The notes under the pieces: model-generated
The model's database searches: none
What the model was told of the DNA's origin: nothing
Seen by the model: the letters and a program-made list of their open reading frames with translations, nothing else
Made by a program: the position numbers and the translations under genes
Shown here: piece by piece, positions 17,102 through 25,700 of the stretch
Layout of the letters: each line of letters opens with the position of its first letter
How positions within the stretch are numbered: the stretch's first letter is position 1
From: a virus
Reading direction: 5' to 3' (one strand)
Length of the DNA: 59,967 nucleotides
IMG/VR virus record: IMGVR_UViG_3300025098_000041
Coordinates: 1-59,967 of that record

Positions 17102-17422
17102 TTATAAAACACCCTGAAATCTTTGGGGTCTGGCTATTGAGCTAAATCTGCTAACCGCGCCGCCATTAGCTTTTTTTAGCGGCTTTCTTTTTGGCTGGGG
17201 CTTTTTTCTTTGCAGAGGCTTTTGGGGTTTTTTCGACCCACGCTTCATTTTCTGGGGTGTTGGGGTCGTCTTTAACGAAGTGGCCTTTTCCTGTCCTCGC
17301 TCTGACTTTTTCGACTCCGCCAATGCTATCGCCACCGCTTGCTTTCGCGGATACCCCTCCGACACTAGCTTTCTGATGTTGGAGCTTATTATCGCTTGAC
17401 TCCTCCCGTTGGCGAGTGGCAA
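17102..17422 (-). CDS. Overprinted basic protein with GYPRKQAVAIAL motif
   Basis: Read from a TTG at 17422, which has AAGGAG 7 bases before it. Residues 8-35 (SNIRKLVSEGYPRKQAVAIAL then AESKKS) match a short helical motif common in phage and bacterial small proteins (I-x-x-L-x-x-E-G-Y-P-x-K-Q-A-x-A-I-A-L). The end, NGGAVSRFSSIARPQRFQGV, has the GGAV...RF-x-G-V tail common in marine phage proteins. It overlaps the gene at 17166-17474 in another frame for 257 bases. Either both are real or a frameshift links them. Confidence 0.55.
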   Translation of the reverse strand: MPLANGRSQAIISSNIRKLVSEGYPRKQAVAIALAESKKSERGQEKATSLKTTPTPQKMKRGSKKPQKPLQRKKPQPKRKPLKKANGGAVSRFSSIARPQRFQGVL

Positions 17423-17474
17423 TTTTCTTCTCCTTCTCAACTTCCATCATTTTTGCGCGTACACTACTGGTCAT
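17166..17474 (-). CDS. Small head protein with DDPNTPENEAW motif
   Basis: A 102-residue protein whose start overlaps the portal stop (TAATG). The recognisable part is RARTGKGHFVKDDPNTPENE followed by AW at residues 58-79. The protein at 54796-55062 in the second head module has the same motif (RARTAKGKLKADDPSTP, then NEAW). The C-terminus is Lys/Ala-rich (AKKKAPAKKKAAKK). The N-terminal 55 residues have no clear family and are coded by the bases that encode the conserved motif of the overlapping gene. Confidence 0.65.
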   Translation of the reverse strand: MTSSVRAKMMEVEKEKKIATRQREESSDNKLQHQKASVGGVSAKASGGDSIGGVEKVRARTGKGHFVKDDPNTPENEAWVEKTPKASAKKKAPAKKKAAKKS

Positions 17475-19906
17475 TACTGAACCCCCTTCATTTGTGCATT
17501 GAGAGTCGCAATGTCGCGTTGAGTTTGGATTCTATCCTCTGCGACTCGTGTTTTGTCCTCTAAAGCATCTTGCTGTAGATTCAGACGTTCTTCAGCTAAT
17601 CGCGCATCCATCATTTCGCGCTCACGCTCAAGTTCTTGCTTCGCATCAAATTCTGAAGACTTACGCTGCATATCTGCCGCTTTTAACTGCAATTCTTGTT
17701 GCCTGATCGCAACAAGCGGGTCTTCGCCTTGAGGCATTGGCTCAACAGACTGCGTAAACTCTTCTGTAAGATCCGCGATCAGTATAGCCGCTTGACGCTC
17801 TATCGCAGGCTGTAGCATCTGCATAGCCTCTGGGTTCTGCTGAACCTCTGGTCCTGCTTGCTCCATAACTATCTGCTGCGCCTGTGCTTCAGCAAGCATA
17901 CCAATGTGTTCTTGAATATGCCCCTGAAGCGTTGCCATAGCCTGCGGGTTCATTTGAACAACAGGCGTAGACATAATCGCCAAGTGAGTTTCGATGTGCG
18001 CCTTGTGGTCTTGCTGCGGGAATGCTTGCGGCATGCCGCCAGTCAACGCAATCTTATTCTCCATCGCAGCGTTCATAGGCATAGGCTGTGGTGGGGGTGG
18101 TAAGATCGCGTCGATGTTGTTAACGCCCAAGGCTTCGTACATCTTACGGTACGCTTGGTACAATCCTTGAGGCCCACCGTGGATCTGTGGATTAGATTGA
18201 ACAAGCTGCAATTGGGTTTGCGCAAGAGCAATGCGCTGGGCCATAGAGAAGATGTTAGGGTCACTTACGGGGAGTACATCGACTCGTGCATCAAAGTCCT
18301 GCGCAAAGACTTCAGGTCCAAACTCTGCAGACGGCATATAAGGATACATCTGAATTGTCTCAGAAAATACCTTTGATAGAAGTTTGAACTCAATTTTTTG
18401 CGAATAATGCATGCGCTTATGAATCGCAGACATCACTTTCGTGCCACGCTCCATAATCGCCATTGTAGTGCCTACAGGCGTGTCTCCACCCATCTCACCA
18501 ATCTTCATATCAGCCATAGCCGCAAAGCGGCGTCCTGCGTCCACGAGAGTGCCTAAAAGGTTATAAAGGGTACCAGAAGGCTCCTTGAAGGGAAGGGGCA
18601 TCAAGGAGCTTCTGATATCCGTTCCTGCAACATCAATGTCGCGGAACTCACCCGGTTGTATGGCGCTATCCTCGTCGCGAATACGCGCTCCACGAGCCTT
18701 GAAACCCGCAGGCAAGTTGGAAAGCGTACCCGCATCAATGAGTTGACGCAGTATAGAGGTAGATGCTTGTGCCAACCCGCCAATCATGTGAGTCAAGCCA
18801 AGTCCATAGAAACCAAGACCCGGCAAGAACTTGTAGTGAACGAAATACTGCTTCCGCTTCATCATAGGATCAGACTCAGAATAGTTGCGACGAATCGCAA
18901 GAATCTGACCTGTGTTCTCAATAACCGTTACAATATAAGGAAGTTTCAAACCACTTGGTGATCCTTCCTGATCCATATCCTCAAAACCGGGCAAATCCAA
19001 GTCTGTATGAATTTCATATAGCGTTAGCTCTACTGAAGCATTGCTTGGATGTACGCCTTGGATTTCATTGATAGTCTCTTGGACTTCGCTCATGTTTTCG
19101 CCAGCTTCACCATTCATTGGCAAGTCAACATCGAGATAGAAGCCTGCAAGCTGCAACTTGCGAACCTCATTTGAATCCATCTTAATTACGTGCGTAATGC
19201 GTGGGCTTGTCGCCAAGTCAACTGCACCATAAGGCACAACTAAGTCTTCAGCATGAACAAACTGGCTAACAGCACGACCTTTTAACGGATCAAAGTAAAC
19301 TTTCTTAAACGTAGAACCAATGACTGGAAGATAGAATAACATCTGATCCATTTCAGGATCATACTCTTCCATCTCGTAGGTAATCATATAGTTCATGTAG
19401 TCTTTGACGCGCTCTGCCTGCTTTGTAAGCATTTCGTTCTGCGCACCAACAACTTGTGTTCGAATTGGGCCACTCGCAGGCAACATTTCACGATACGCTT
19501 GCGCTTGAAACTGCGTTACACTCTCAGCAAGCAACGGGTGAATAACGCCAGATGAACCCTCAAATGGCTCAACACGCTCTTCATACTTCATGCCAAGAAA
19601 CTCTAAGCCTTGCTTGTAGGTGTCTTCCCAGTCTTGGCGAGATGAAAAGTCATCATCAATATTACCAGTCAAAGTAGATGAAATCTGACCAAGATCAGAG
19701 TCATCCATAAATTCTGCTAGGTTTGAGTCAAACGCAATCGCCTGAGTTTCTTCCATCTCAGTGTATTCACCAACAATGGCAGACCCATCATCAAACTCAT
19801 AAATGCCGGGAGACTGACCTAGTTCTTCTACAAGAAAATCCTCACCTTCAATCTGGGTTTCTTGCCCCATCATTCCACCCGGACCTGCATCACGTTCAAT
19901 AGCCAT
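17474..19906 (-). CDS. Portal protein (first head module)
   Basis: An 810-residue portal, the ring through which DNA is packaged and released. Start at 19906 with GGGAAG before it. The core carries DDDFSSRQDWEDTYKQGLEF, PLLAESVTQFQAQAYREMLP, YMITYEMEEYDPEMDQMLFY, LPVIGSTFKKVYFDPL and GLTHMIGGLAQASTSILRQL, as in the large portal family of podovirus-like marine phages. The C-terminal 200 residues are Gln/Met-rich and helical, forming a likely barrel and coiled-coil extension. Next to terminase and scaffold, as expected. Confidence 0.88.
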   Translation of the reverse strand: MAIERDAGPGGMMGQETQIEGEDFLVEELGQSPGIYEFDDGSAIVGEYTEMEETQAIAFDSNLAEFMDDSDLGQISSTLTGNIDDDFSSRQDWEDTYKQGLEFLGMKYEERVEPFEGSSGVIHPLLAESVTQFQAQAYREMLPASGPIRTQVVGAQNEMLTKQAERVKDYMNYMITYEMEEYDPEMDQMLFYLPVIGSTFKKVYFDPLKGRAVSQFVHAEDLVVPYGAVDLATSPRITHVIKMDSNEVRKLQLAGFYLDVDLPMNGEAGENMSEVQETINEIQGVHPSNASVELTLYEIHTDLDLPGFEDMDQEGSPSGLKLPYIVTVIENTGQILAIRRNYSESDPMMKRKQYFVHYKFLPGLGFYGLGLTHMIGGLAQASTSILRQLIDAGTLSNLPAGFKARGARIRDEDSAIQPGEFRDIDVAGTDIRSSLMPLPFKEPSGTLYNLLGTLVDAGRRFAAMADMKIGEMGGDTPVGTTMAIMERGTKVMSAIHKRMHYSQKIEFKLLSKVFSETIQMYPYMPSAEFGPEVFAQDFDARVDVLPVSDPNIFSMAQRIALAQTQLQLVQSNPQIHGGPQGLYQAYRKMYEALGVNNIDAILPPPPQPMPMNAAMENKIALTGGMPQAFPQQDHKAHIETHLAIMSTPVVQMNPQAMATLQGHIQEHIGMLAEAQAQQIVMEQAGPEVQQNPEAMQMLQPAIERQAAILIADLTEEFTQSVEPMPQGEDPLVAIRQQELQLKAADMQRKSSEFDAKQELEREREMMDARLAEERLNLQQDALEDKTRVAEDRIQTQRDIATLNAQMKGVQ

Positions 19907-20029
19907 TTTAACTTCCCTTTAGGTGTTGGAGCGAGGAGCGCTCTACCATCAAGGAGCAGTAACTCTGAGGGAGCGTCTGCACCAATGGGCTGGGAGGTGT
20001 CCCATCGGATATCCCTCGCCCCAACTTCA
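19907..20029. other. Intergenic stem-loop between portal and Cys-rich gene
   Basis: Arms GTTGGAGCGAGG (19925-19936) and CCTCGCCCCAAC (20014-20025) pair at 11 of 12 positions around a loop of about 77 bases, one of the few non-coding gaps in the late block. No T run follows, so it is not an ordinary terminator. It may be an RNA processing or translation-control element of the late message. Confidence 0.45.
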
Positions 20030-20449
20030 TTAAAAAATATCCTTCGATCCGCCCTCTAAAGGCTCCATCTCATCAATATCATCGTAATCTGTCATAGGAC
20101 CGCCTGCCTCATACGCATTGCATATATTCTCGGCGGAGCAAACAAAGTCAAGTTTCGTGCAGTATCCTACACCATATGAATCGCCCATGCCCTGCTCAAT
20201 GCAGCCCATCATTTCACTACGGATGTCATAGTATTCACAAATTCCACACTTCTCTGGTTTCTTTTCCCAGTTTTTGGGGGATGGGCCATATGAAAACTCA
20301 TCCATAGCATATTGCTTGTGATCCTCATTTGTTTCCTTGTCGTGGGTCACAAGAGGGCAAGCAAAGTCGTCTTCATAATCGTCATCAACAACTTGGTTAA
20401 TGCCAGAAGACAACTCTTCCATGTCAATGTTGATAACGATTTTTGCCAT
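20030..20449 (-). CDS. Cysteine-rich, possibly Fe-S or zinc-binding protein
   Basis: A 139-residue acidic protein. Residues 68-114 carry most of the cysteines in the order C-G-I-C-E-Y-Y, M-G-C, G-Y-C-T-K, V-C-S, I-C-N-A-Y-E, and there is one more near residue 31. The pattern resembles the small cysteine-rich region of high-potential iron-sulphur proteins, but the match is by eye. It lies between the portal gene and two small basic proteins. A metal-binding virion or packaging factor is possible. Confidence 0.65.
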   Translation of the reverse strand: MAKIVINIDMEELSSGINQVVDDDYEDDFACPLVTHDKETNEDHKQYAMDEFSYGPSPKNWEKKPEKCGICEYYDIRSEMMGCIEQGMGDSYGVGYCTKLDFVCSAENICNAYEAGGPMTDYDDIDEMEPLEGGSKDIF

Positions 20450-20964
20450 TATTTACACCCTGTAAATTTAGTACCTGATACAGCGGCACCACCACCACGA
20501 GACATTTCGCGAACACGAGCTTCACCACCATACTTCATGCCAAGCACTTTCTTAGCTGCTTTGCTTGCCGTCGCGGCTGAACCACCTAATACCCCATACT
20601 TTGCAGCGTCTTTAACAAACTCTGCTAACGCTCCTGTAGATTTAGATGGGCTAACTTTAACTTTTAAAGGAGACTTTTTCTTTGGGTTCTTACCAGAATT
20701 AATGGCAGCGTTTATCTCCGCTTTGGTCATACCAGCTAAAAGCTCTTCTGTTTTAATATCACCCTTGCGGCGTCCATCCATAGCATTGGGACGTTTAGGT
20801 GGACGTTTTGACCCCGGCTGCGATGGTTTTGCTTTTGGCTTAACATTTTCCACTCCTACCGCGCCACCTTCCATATATTTCATAGCCGCTTTAGGGTCCA
20901 TCTTTTGTTGAACCGCTTCAGGTAACTTTGAAAAACCTTTATATTTTTTAGGAGTATTTGGCAT
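20449..20964 (-). CDS. Basic protein with C-terminal RGGGAAVSGTKFTGCK module
   Basis: A 171-residue Lys/Pro-rich protein. The centre has DIKTEELLAGMTKAEINAAI and a hydrophobic patch (YGVLGGSAATASKAAKKVLG). The end GGEARVREMSRGGGAAVSGT then KFTGCK is a short tail that I know from many marine phage virion proteins. Its start and stop overlap neighbouring genes by one base. No enzymatic features. Confidence 0.6.
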   Translation of the reverse strand: MPNTPKKYKGFSKLPEAVQQKMDPKAAMKYMEGGAVGVENVKPKAKPSQPGSKRPPKRPNAMDGRRKGDIKTEELLAGMTKAEINAAINSGKNPKKKSPLKVKVSPSKSTGALAEFVKDAAKYGVLGGSAATASKAAKKVLGMKYGGEARVREMSRGGGAAVSGTKFTGCK

Positions 20965-21302
20965 TATCTCTGACCCTTATATTTACCGCCGCGTCCCTTC
21001 ATGACACAGCCCATCTTTGGCTTCTTCTTATTGCTTCTTACAGCGCCACCAGCTTCATATTTCTTAACAGCACCGCCGCTCATCATGCCCAGCTTCTTGC
21101 GCAAACGATCTAGGTCGGCATCAGACATCTGACCCATCTCACCAGCCTCTAAAGCCTCCAACATACCAGCACGATCCATACGCCGCTGACGCATACGATC
21201 AGCGTCTGACATTGGACGCGCTTTCGGACGCTTCGATGTCATCGGTGCAGAACTGCCCATAGCTTCCATGATCGCTCTCATGATTGCTTCTTTTTGTGCC
21301 AT
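20964..21302 (-). CDS. Small basic protein with SGGAVKKYEAGGAV and GCVMKGRGGK motifs
   Basis: A 112-residue protein, Met- and Arg-rich. The tail has two GGAV boxes followed by MGCVMKGRGGKYKG, closely like the tails of the proteins at 11631-11912 and 20449-20964. It lies 9 bases after terL. It may be a minor head or packaging protein. Confidence 0.6.
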   Translation of the reverse strand: MAQKEAIMRAIMEAMGSSAPMTSKRPKARPMSDADRMRQRRMDRAGMLEALEAGEMGQMSDADLDRLRKKLGMMSGGAVKKYEAGGAVRSNKKKPKMGCVMKGRGGKYKGQR

Positions 21303-21311
21303 AAAAGCCTC

Positions 21312-22793
21312 CTAATAATATTCGCGTTTACGCCGCATAAACGCGGCCTCTTCTTCATCGTCATAATCACTCGGAGTGGTGATAAAACCACCCTGTCTAA
21401 AACGCAGTATAGCCTGAGTCATCGAATCCGCCAAGTCATCATGTTCACCATTGGGAAATGCGGCACATTCTTCCAACACTTCATCAGCAAAATTAGTCTC
21501 AGGTGCCCACACCATACCACTTTCAAACACTGGCGCACAGGCATGCATTCGCGTAAACTTGTCAGCGCCACGACCCGGAGTAAACGGAGTTACAGGAATA
21601 CCCATACGCCTCAACTCCTGCGTCAACGGCATTCCAGAACCTTTTTGCTCAATTAAAATCATATCAGGGTCAAACTCTCCCCAAAGATCATGAGCCGCTT
21701 TCTTTAGTTCAGGAAACTCCCACCTGCCCCTAACAGCATCAATTAAAATAATATGATCCTCACCTGTCTCCTCATGGTGAAAAATACCCCAAGTTGTTAT
21801 GGCAGAGTAGTCAGCCCTATCACTTTTACTAAACGCAGTATCGTAAGACTGGATAATATAGCTACAAGGTGGGGGATCATCTTTCTCCCAGAGGTTCCAC
21901 CACTCCCTTTTAATAATCGCACCCTCTTCTGCAGTCGGGTTCTGCATATACTGAGCATTCCATTTGCTCACCGGAATAGATGCTTTTACGCCCTCAAGCT
22001 CATCTAAAGACCAAAATTCAGGCCAGAGTGGACCGCCACTGGGCATAATTGCAGGAAACTCTACAACTTCCCACTTATCAGCACCTTTTTCACTCTGCTT
22101 CTGCAAAACCTTCGCTGTTAGATCACGAATCGACCATCGTGTCATAACAATAATAATCGCACCGCCGGGTTGCAAACGCTGTCGAGGACCAGAAGTGTAC
22201 CATTCGTAGATATTATCTAACGCAGTTACACTTAACGCATCTTGTTCCGAAACAGGATCGTCAATAATCGCGAGGTCAGCACCGCGACCCGCAAGCGCAC
22301 CGCCAACGCCAACCGCGTAATATTCGCCACCACCGTTTGTACTCCAGCGGCCACTCGCTTTCGCATCTGTTGCAAGACTGACATTAGGGAAAACATCACG
22401 AAAATCCTCGCTATCAATTAGATTTTTAACCTTACGACCAAAGCCAACAGCCAACTCAGCCGTGTGAGTCGCCTGAATAATCTTTAAATCAGGCCGTCTA
22501 CCCATCAGCCACGTTGGAAACAAATAACTCGCGAACTCAGACTTCGTATGTCGAGGCGGCATATTCACAATCAAACGCTTCAACTTTCCATCCGCTACAT
22601 CCTGCAGCTTCTGAGCGTAAATCTTGTGGTGCCTGCCCTCAATAAACTGAGGCCAAACATGCTTTACAAAATTCATAAAGTTGTCGTGCTTTTCCGACCT
22701 ATCATCTAACGTTTTAAGCCGCTCCAACATGGGAGCGACTTTCGCTAACTCTTCGTCGGTTAGATACTTAGTAAAATCACTAAGATCATTCAT
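21312..22793 (-). CDS. terL: Terminase large subunit
   Basis: A 493-residue packaging motor and nuclease. The ATPase part has a Walker A variant PPRHTKSE at residues 79-86 (no classic GKT) and Walker B LAIIDDP at 174-180, followed by VMTRW (about 216-220), the coupling region. The nuclease part has the acidic motif YDTAFSKSD at about 317-325, the middle motif ILIEQKGSG (about 375) and EHDDLADS near 463. Together these mark a complete enzyme. The small subunit is not next to it but at 30532-31056. Confidence 0.93.
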   Translation of the reverse strand: MNDLSDFTKYLTDEELAKVAPMLERLKTLDDRSEKHDNFMNFVKHVWPQFIEGRHHKIYAQKLQDVADGKLKRLIVNMPPRHTKSEFASYLFPTWLMGRRPDLKIIQATHTAELAVGFGRKVKNLIDSEDFRDVFPNVSLATDAKASGRWSTNGGGEYYAVGVGGALAGRGADLAIIDDPVSEQDALSVTALDNIYEWYTSGPRQRLQPGGAIIIVMTRWSIRDLTAKVLQKQSEKGADKWEVVEFPAIMPSGGPLWPEFWSLDELEGVKASIPVSKWNAQYMQNPTAEEGAIIKREWWNLWEKDDPPPCSYIIQSYDTAFSKSDRADYSAITTWGIFHHEETGEDHIILIDAVRGRWEFPELKKAAHDLWGEFDPDMILIEQKGSGMPLTQELRRMGIPVTPFTPGRGADKFTRMHACAPVFESGMVWAPETNFADEVLEECAAFPNGEHDDLADSMTQAILRFRQGGFITTPSDYDDEEEAAFMRRKREYY

Positions 22794-22796
22794 AAA

Positions 22797-25700
22797 TTAC
22801 CCCGCAAGAGCTTTCAGGAAGTTATCCGCAGTGCGATTTAAACCCGCCATTCCACCATCCTGCATAGGACGAATGTTCGCAGAAATCGGAGCAATCTTAG
22901 GCGCACGCGTTGTAATGCGCGCCATAATATCATCAAATCTACGAGATGATGGAATACCTATCCCAATTGGAGATGATACCGTATCAGACTTCTCCTCTTC
23001 CGCAGGTGGCTCACACATGTCTGTATCAGAGTTGTAAACATAACCCTCATCGTTACAGACCTTGTTTCCATCATCATCAGTTGTGTAGTTCTTTATCTCT
23101 TCAGAACCATCGTCACCGCCAGTGGTTGTTTCAGTCACACCAAGAGCCTCGGCAACGTTCTGACCGCCGCCAACTTCAAGTGGAACAGTTCCGTCTGTAA
23201 TCTCAACTACATTGCCACCTGCATCAACAAAGAACTCTTTACCATCTGAGGTAATAAATCCTTGCTCCGTTGACATGCCCGTAGGATCTGCACTCGCAGC
23301 AGTTGATTGTGCGCCAAAGACCTGCTGGAAGCGATCATAATCTGAAACACCATCACCATCTGCGTCAGCTTTATATGCAGGATTGCTATATGCAGGAAGA
23401 CTTAACGTCTGACCAACTGTAAGAGCGTCAGCTTGTGCATTCAGGCCAGAACCCCTTAGTGAATCAATCATATCCTGTGTGACAGTAAATGAAGATGCCT
23501 CAGAACTCGGCGGCATAAAGGCCATAATATCATCTGCCGCAAGAACCTTATCTGCAAAGGTATCCATAGTGCTTATGTCAAACCCAATGTAGTTGCCATC
23601 CTCATCAGTCTTCGGTGTTGCGCCATTCTGTAGCGCATACACATGCTGATCAATAATCGCCTGACGATTCTCACGGCTTGAGCCACGCAGCTTGTCAGCC
23701 AAAGGCTTGCCAAGACCAAAGCCCAAGCCACCAATAACGTCATAGAAAATTGACTCTATGCCAGTCGGCTCTGCCTGATCGCCAATTTGCTGCTTGATCT
23801 TCTCAACATTATCATCGCGACGACCTTGCTCAACCTGTCTGCCAGTCTCACTCGCAGCACCAATCGTAAGAGCAGTAGAACCTGCGCCCTTATCCAAGCC
23901 ACGCGAAATTCCCTCAAACTGCTTACCAAGCGCAGCTTCAAACTCTTCTGGAGTCAACTTGCCACTCTTCAAATCAGAAAGACCCTTGCCGCCAGCCAAG
24001 TCATTCATAACCAAATGCGTACCAATACGCTCCTGAGTGCCCTCGTCAAACTTAGCATTAGGATCAACAATTCCCTGATCAACCAAGGACTGCAACGTAG
24101 AGCCAACAACCTGATATTTACCAGCAGGCGTAGAAATAACACCAGAACCATCTGCACGAGTCATGCCACGCTGCGTGTTAACGCCTTGAGAGTAAGCAGC
24201 ATAAGAATCTTTGCCACGCAGATTCTGGAAGTCCAAGACCTCCTGAACCGTCATGTTCGTTAAATCAACGCCAAAGCGCCCCTCTTGACCACCAAGAAGA
24301 CGACCATAACCGCCCTCATCAGCCGTACCTTCAGCGCGAGAAATACGATTTTTAATCTCAGAGAGCGAAGTATAACCAGCTTCTGGCGGAGCAAAATCCT
24401 GAACAGTAGATGGAGCACCCAATCCACGCTCCAGATCAGAAACAGGACCACTTGGAAGCCCCATATCATCATCCGTAAGTGGAACATTAGTAACACGATC
24501 ACGATCAAATGGGTCCATGTCAGCATCAAGGTTCCGACCAGCCTTAGATACGTTAAGGTCAAGTATATTATCGTCAATGCCATACGTCTCTATCCCTCGA
24601 GAAGATGCAGGTAGAAATTGAGTAATGTCAGGGTCATTCATAGATGTTATAGGCTGAACTCCTAAAACACCGCCTCTAGTATCACCTAAAGGTGGAAGAC
24701 CGCCAACGCCAGCAATGTCGCTGTAAGTAATTGGTGACGGATCAAAGATATTAATCTCACGACCCTCTGGATAATTCTGAAGATACGTTGGGTAAGCCCT
24801 AGCAGCGGCTCGATTCGCTTGCTCTGGACTGTCAAAAATACCTGATTCACGAGCCGTAGCAGAAAAACTATCTATTCCCTGCTGACCAGAACCATACAAA
24901 CGTAACTGCGCAGCAAACGCACGATCAGCCGTGTCAGCCGCCGCCTGCGAGTCATGCTGATTCCCACGGCGATCCGTATATACAGGGGCAGAAACAGGAT
25001 CAATAACACTAATCACAGACGATCCGGCATTACCAGATGACGCAGTATTCAAAATATCATCAATGCTAGAACCAGTCGCAACAGTCACATTGCCACCACC
25101 AGTGTCATACGTGGTCGTACCAGTCCCAGATGTTAAATCCGCAACCGTTACAGTCTTGTCAGAACCACCAACACCAAGATCAGCGTCCTTCGCACTCGTG
25201 TTTACAGAACTTGAATCATCATCGCCGCCAAAAATCGCATCGTGATAATCAGCTACATTGTCAAAAGTATTCCCGCCATAGCTGAAACTCGTATTATCAT
25301 CCGCCTGAACGGCAGCATTCGCAATCGCATCTAAACTTACATTTCCAGATGGACCAATTGAAGAACTGTCATCATTATCGCTCTTCGCCATATCTTTTAG
25401 ACTATCCCTCACCTTGTTAATCTCAGCATAATCCCTGCTAATCACACTTTCAGGCGGATAACTCGGGATACCAGCAGGACCAGAAATGCCTGAACCACCA
25501 AAACTACGAAGCAAAGCCTCCTCATCCTGATTAATATACGCCAACATATGCGGCTGATCAGCAATCATAGTGCTGCGAGGAACAGAATCACCGCCGAAAG
25601 GGCCAGATACCTCTCCCCCCATACGCATATTATTCACATCGCCATACCCATAAAGATCAACATCACCAGTATCTATAGGCGCAATACCAGAATACATCGT

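Noticed and set aside
1515-24614. Many long plus-strand frames opposite late genes (for example 4286-4840, 20312-20911, 23787-24263)
   Set aside because: They mirror the real minus-strand genes, have no ribosome sites and show low-complexity or biased composition.
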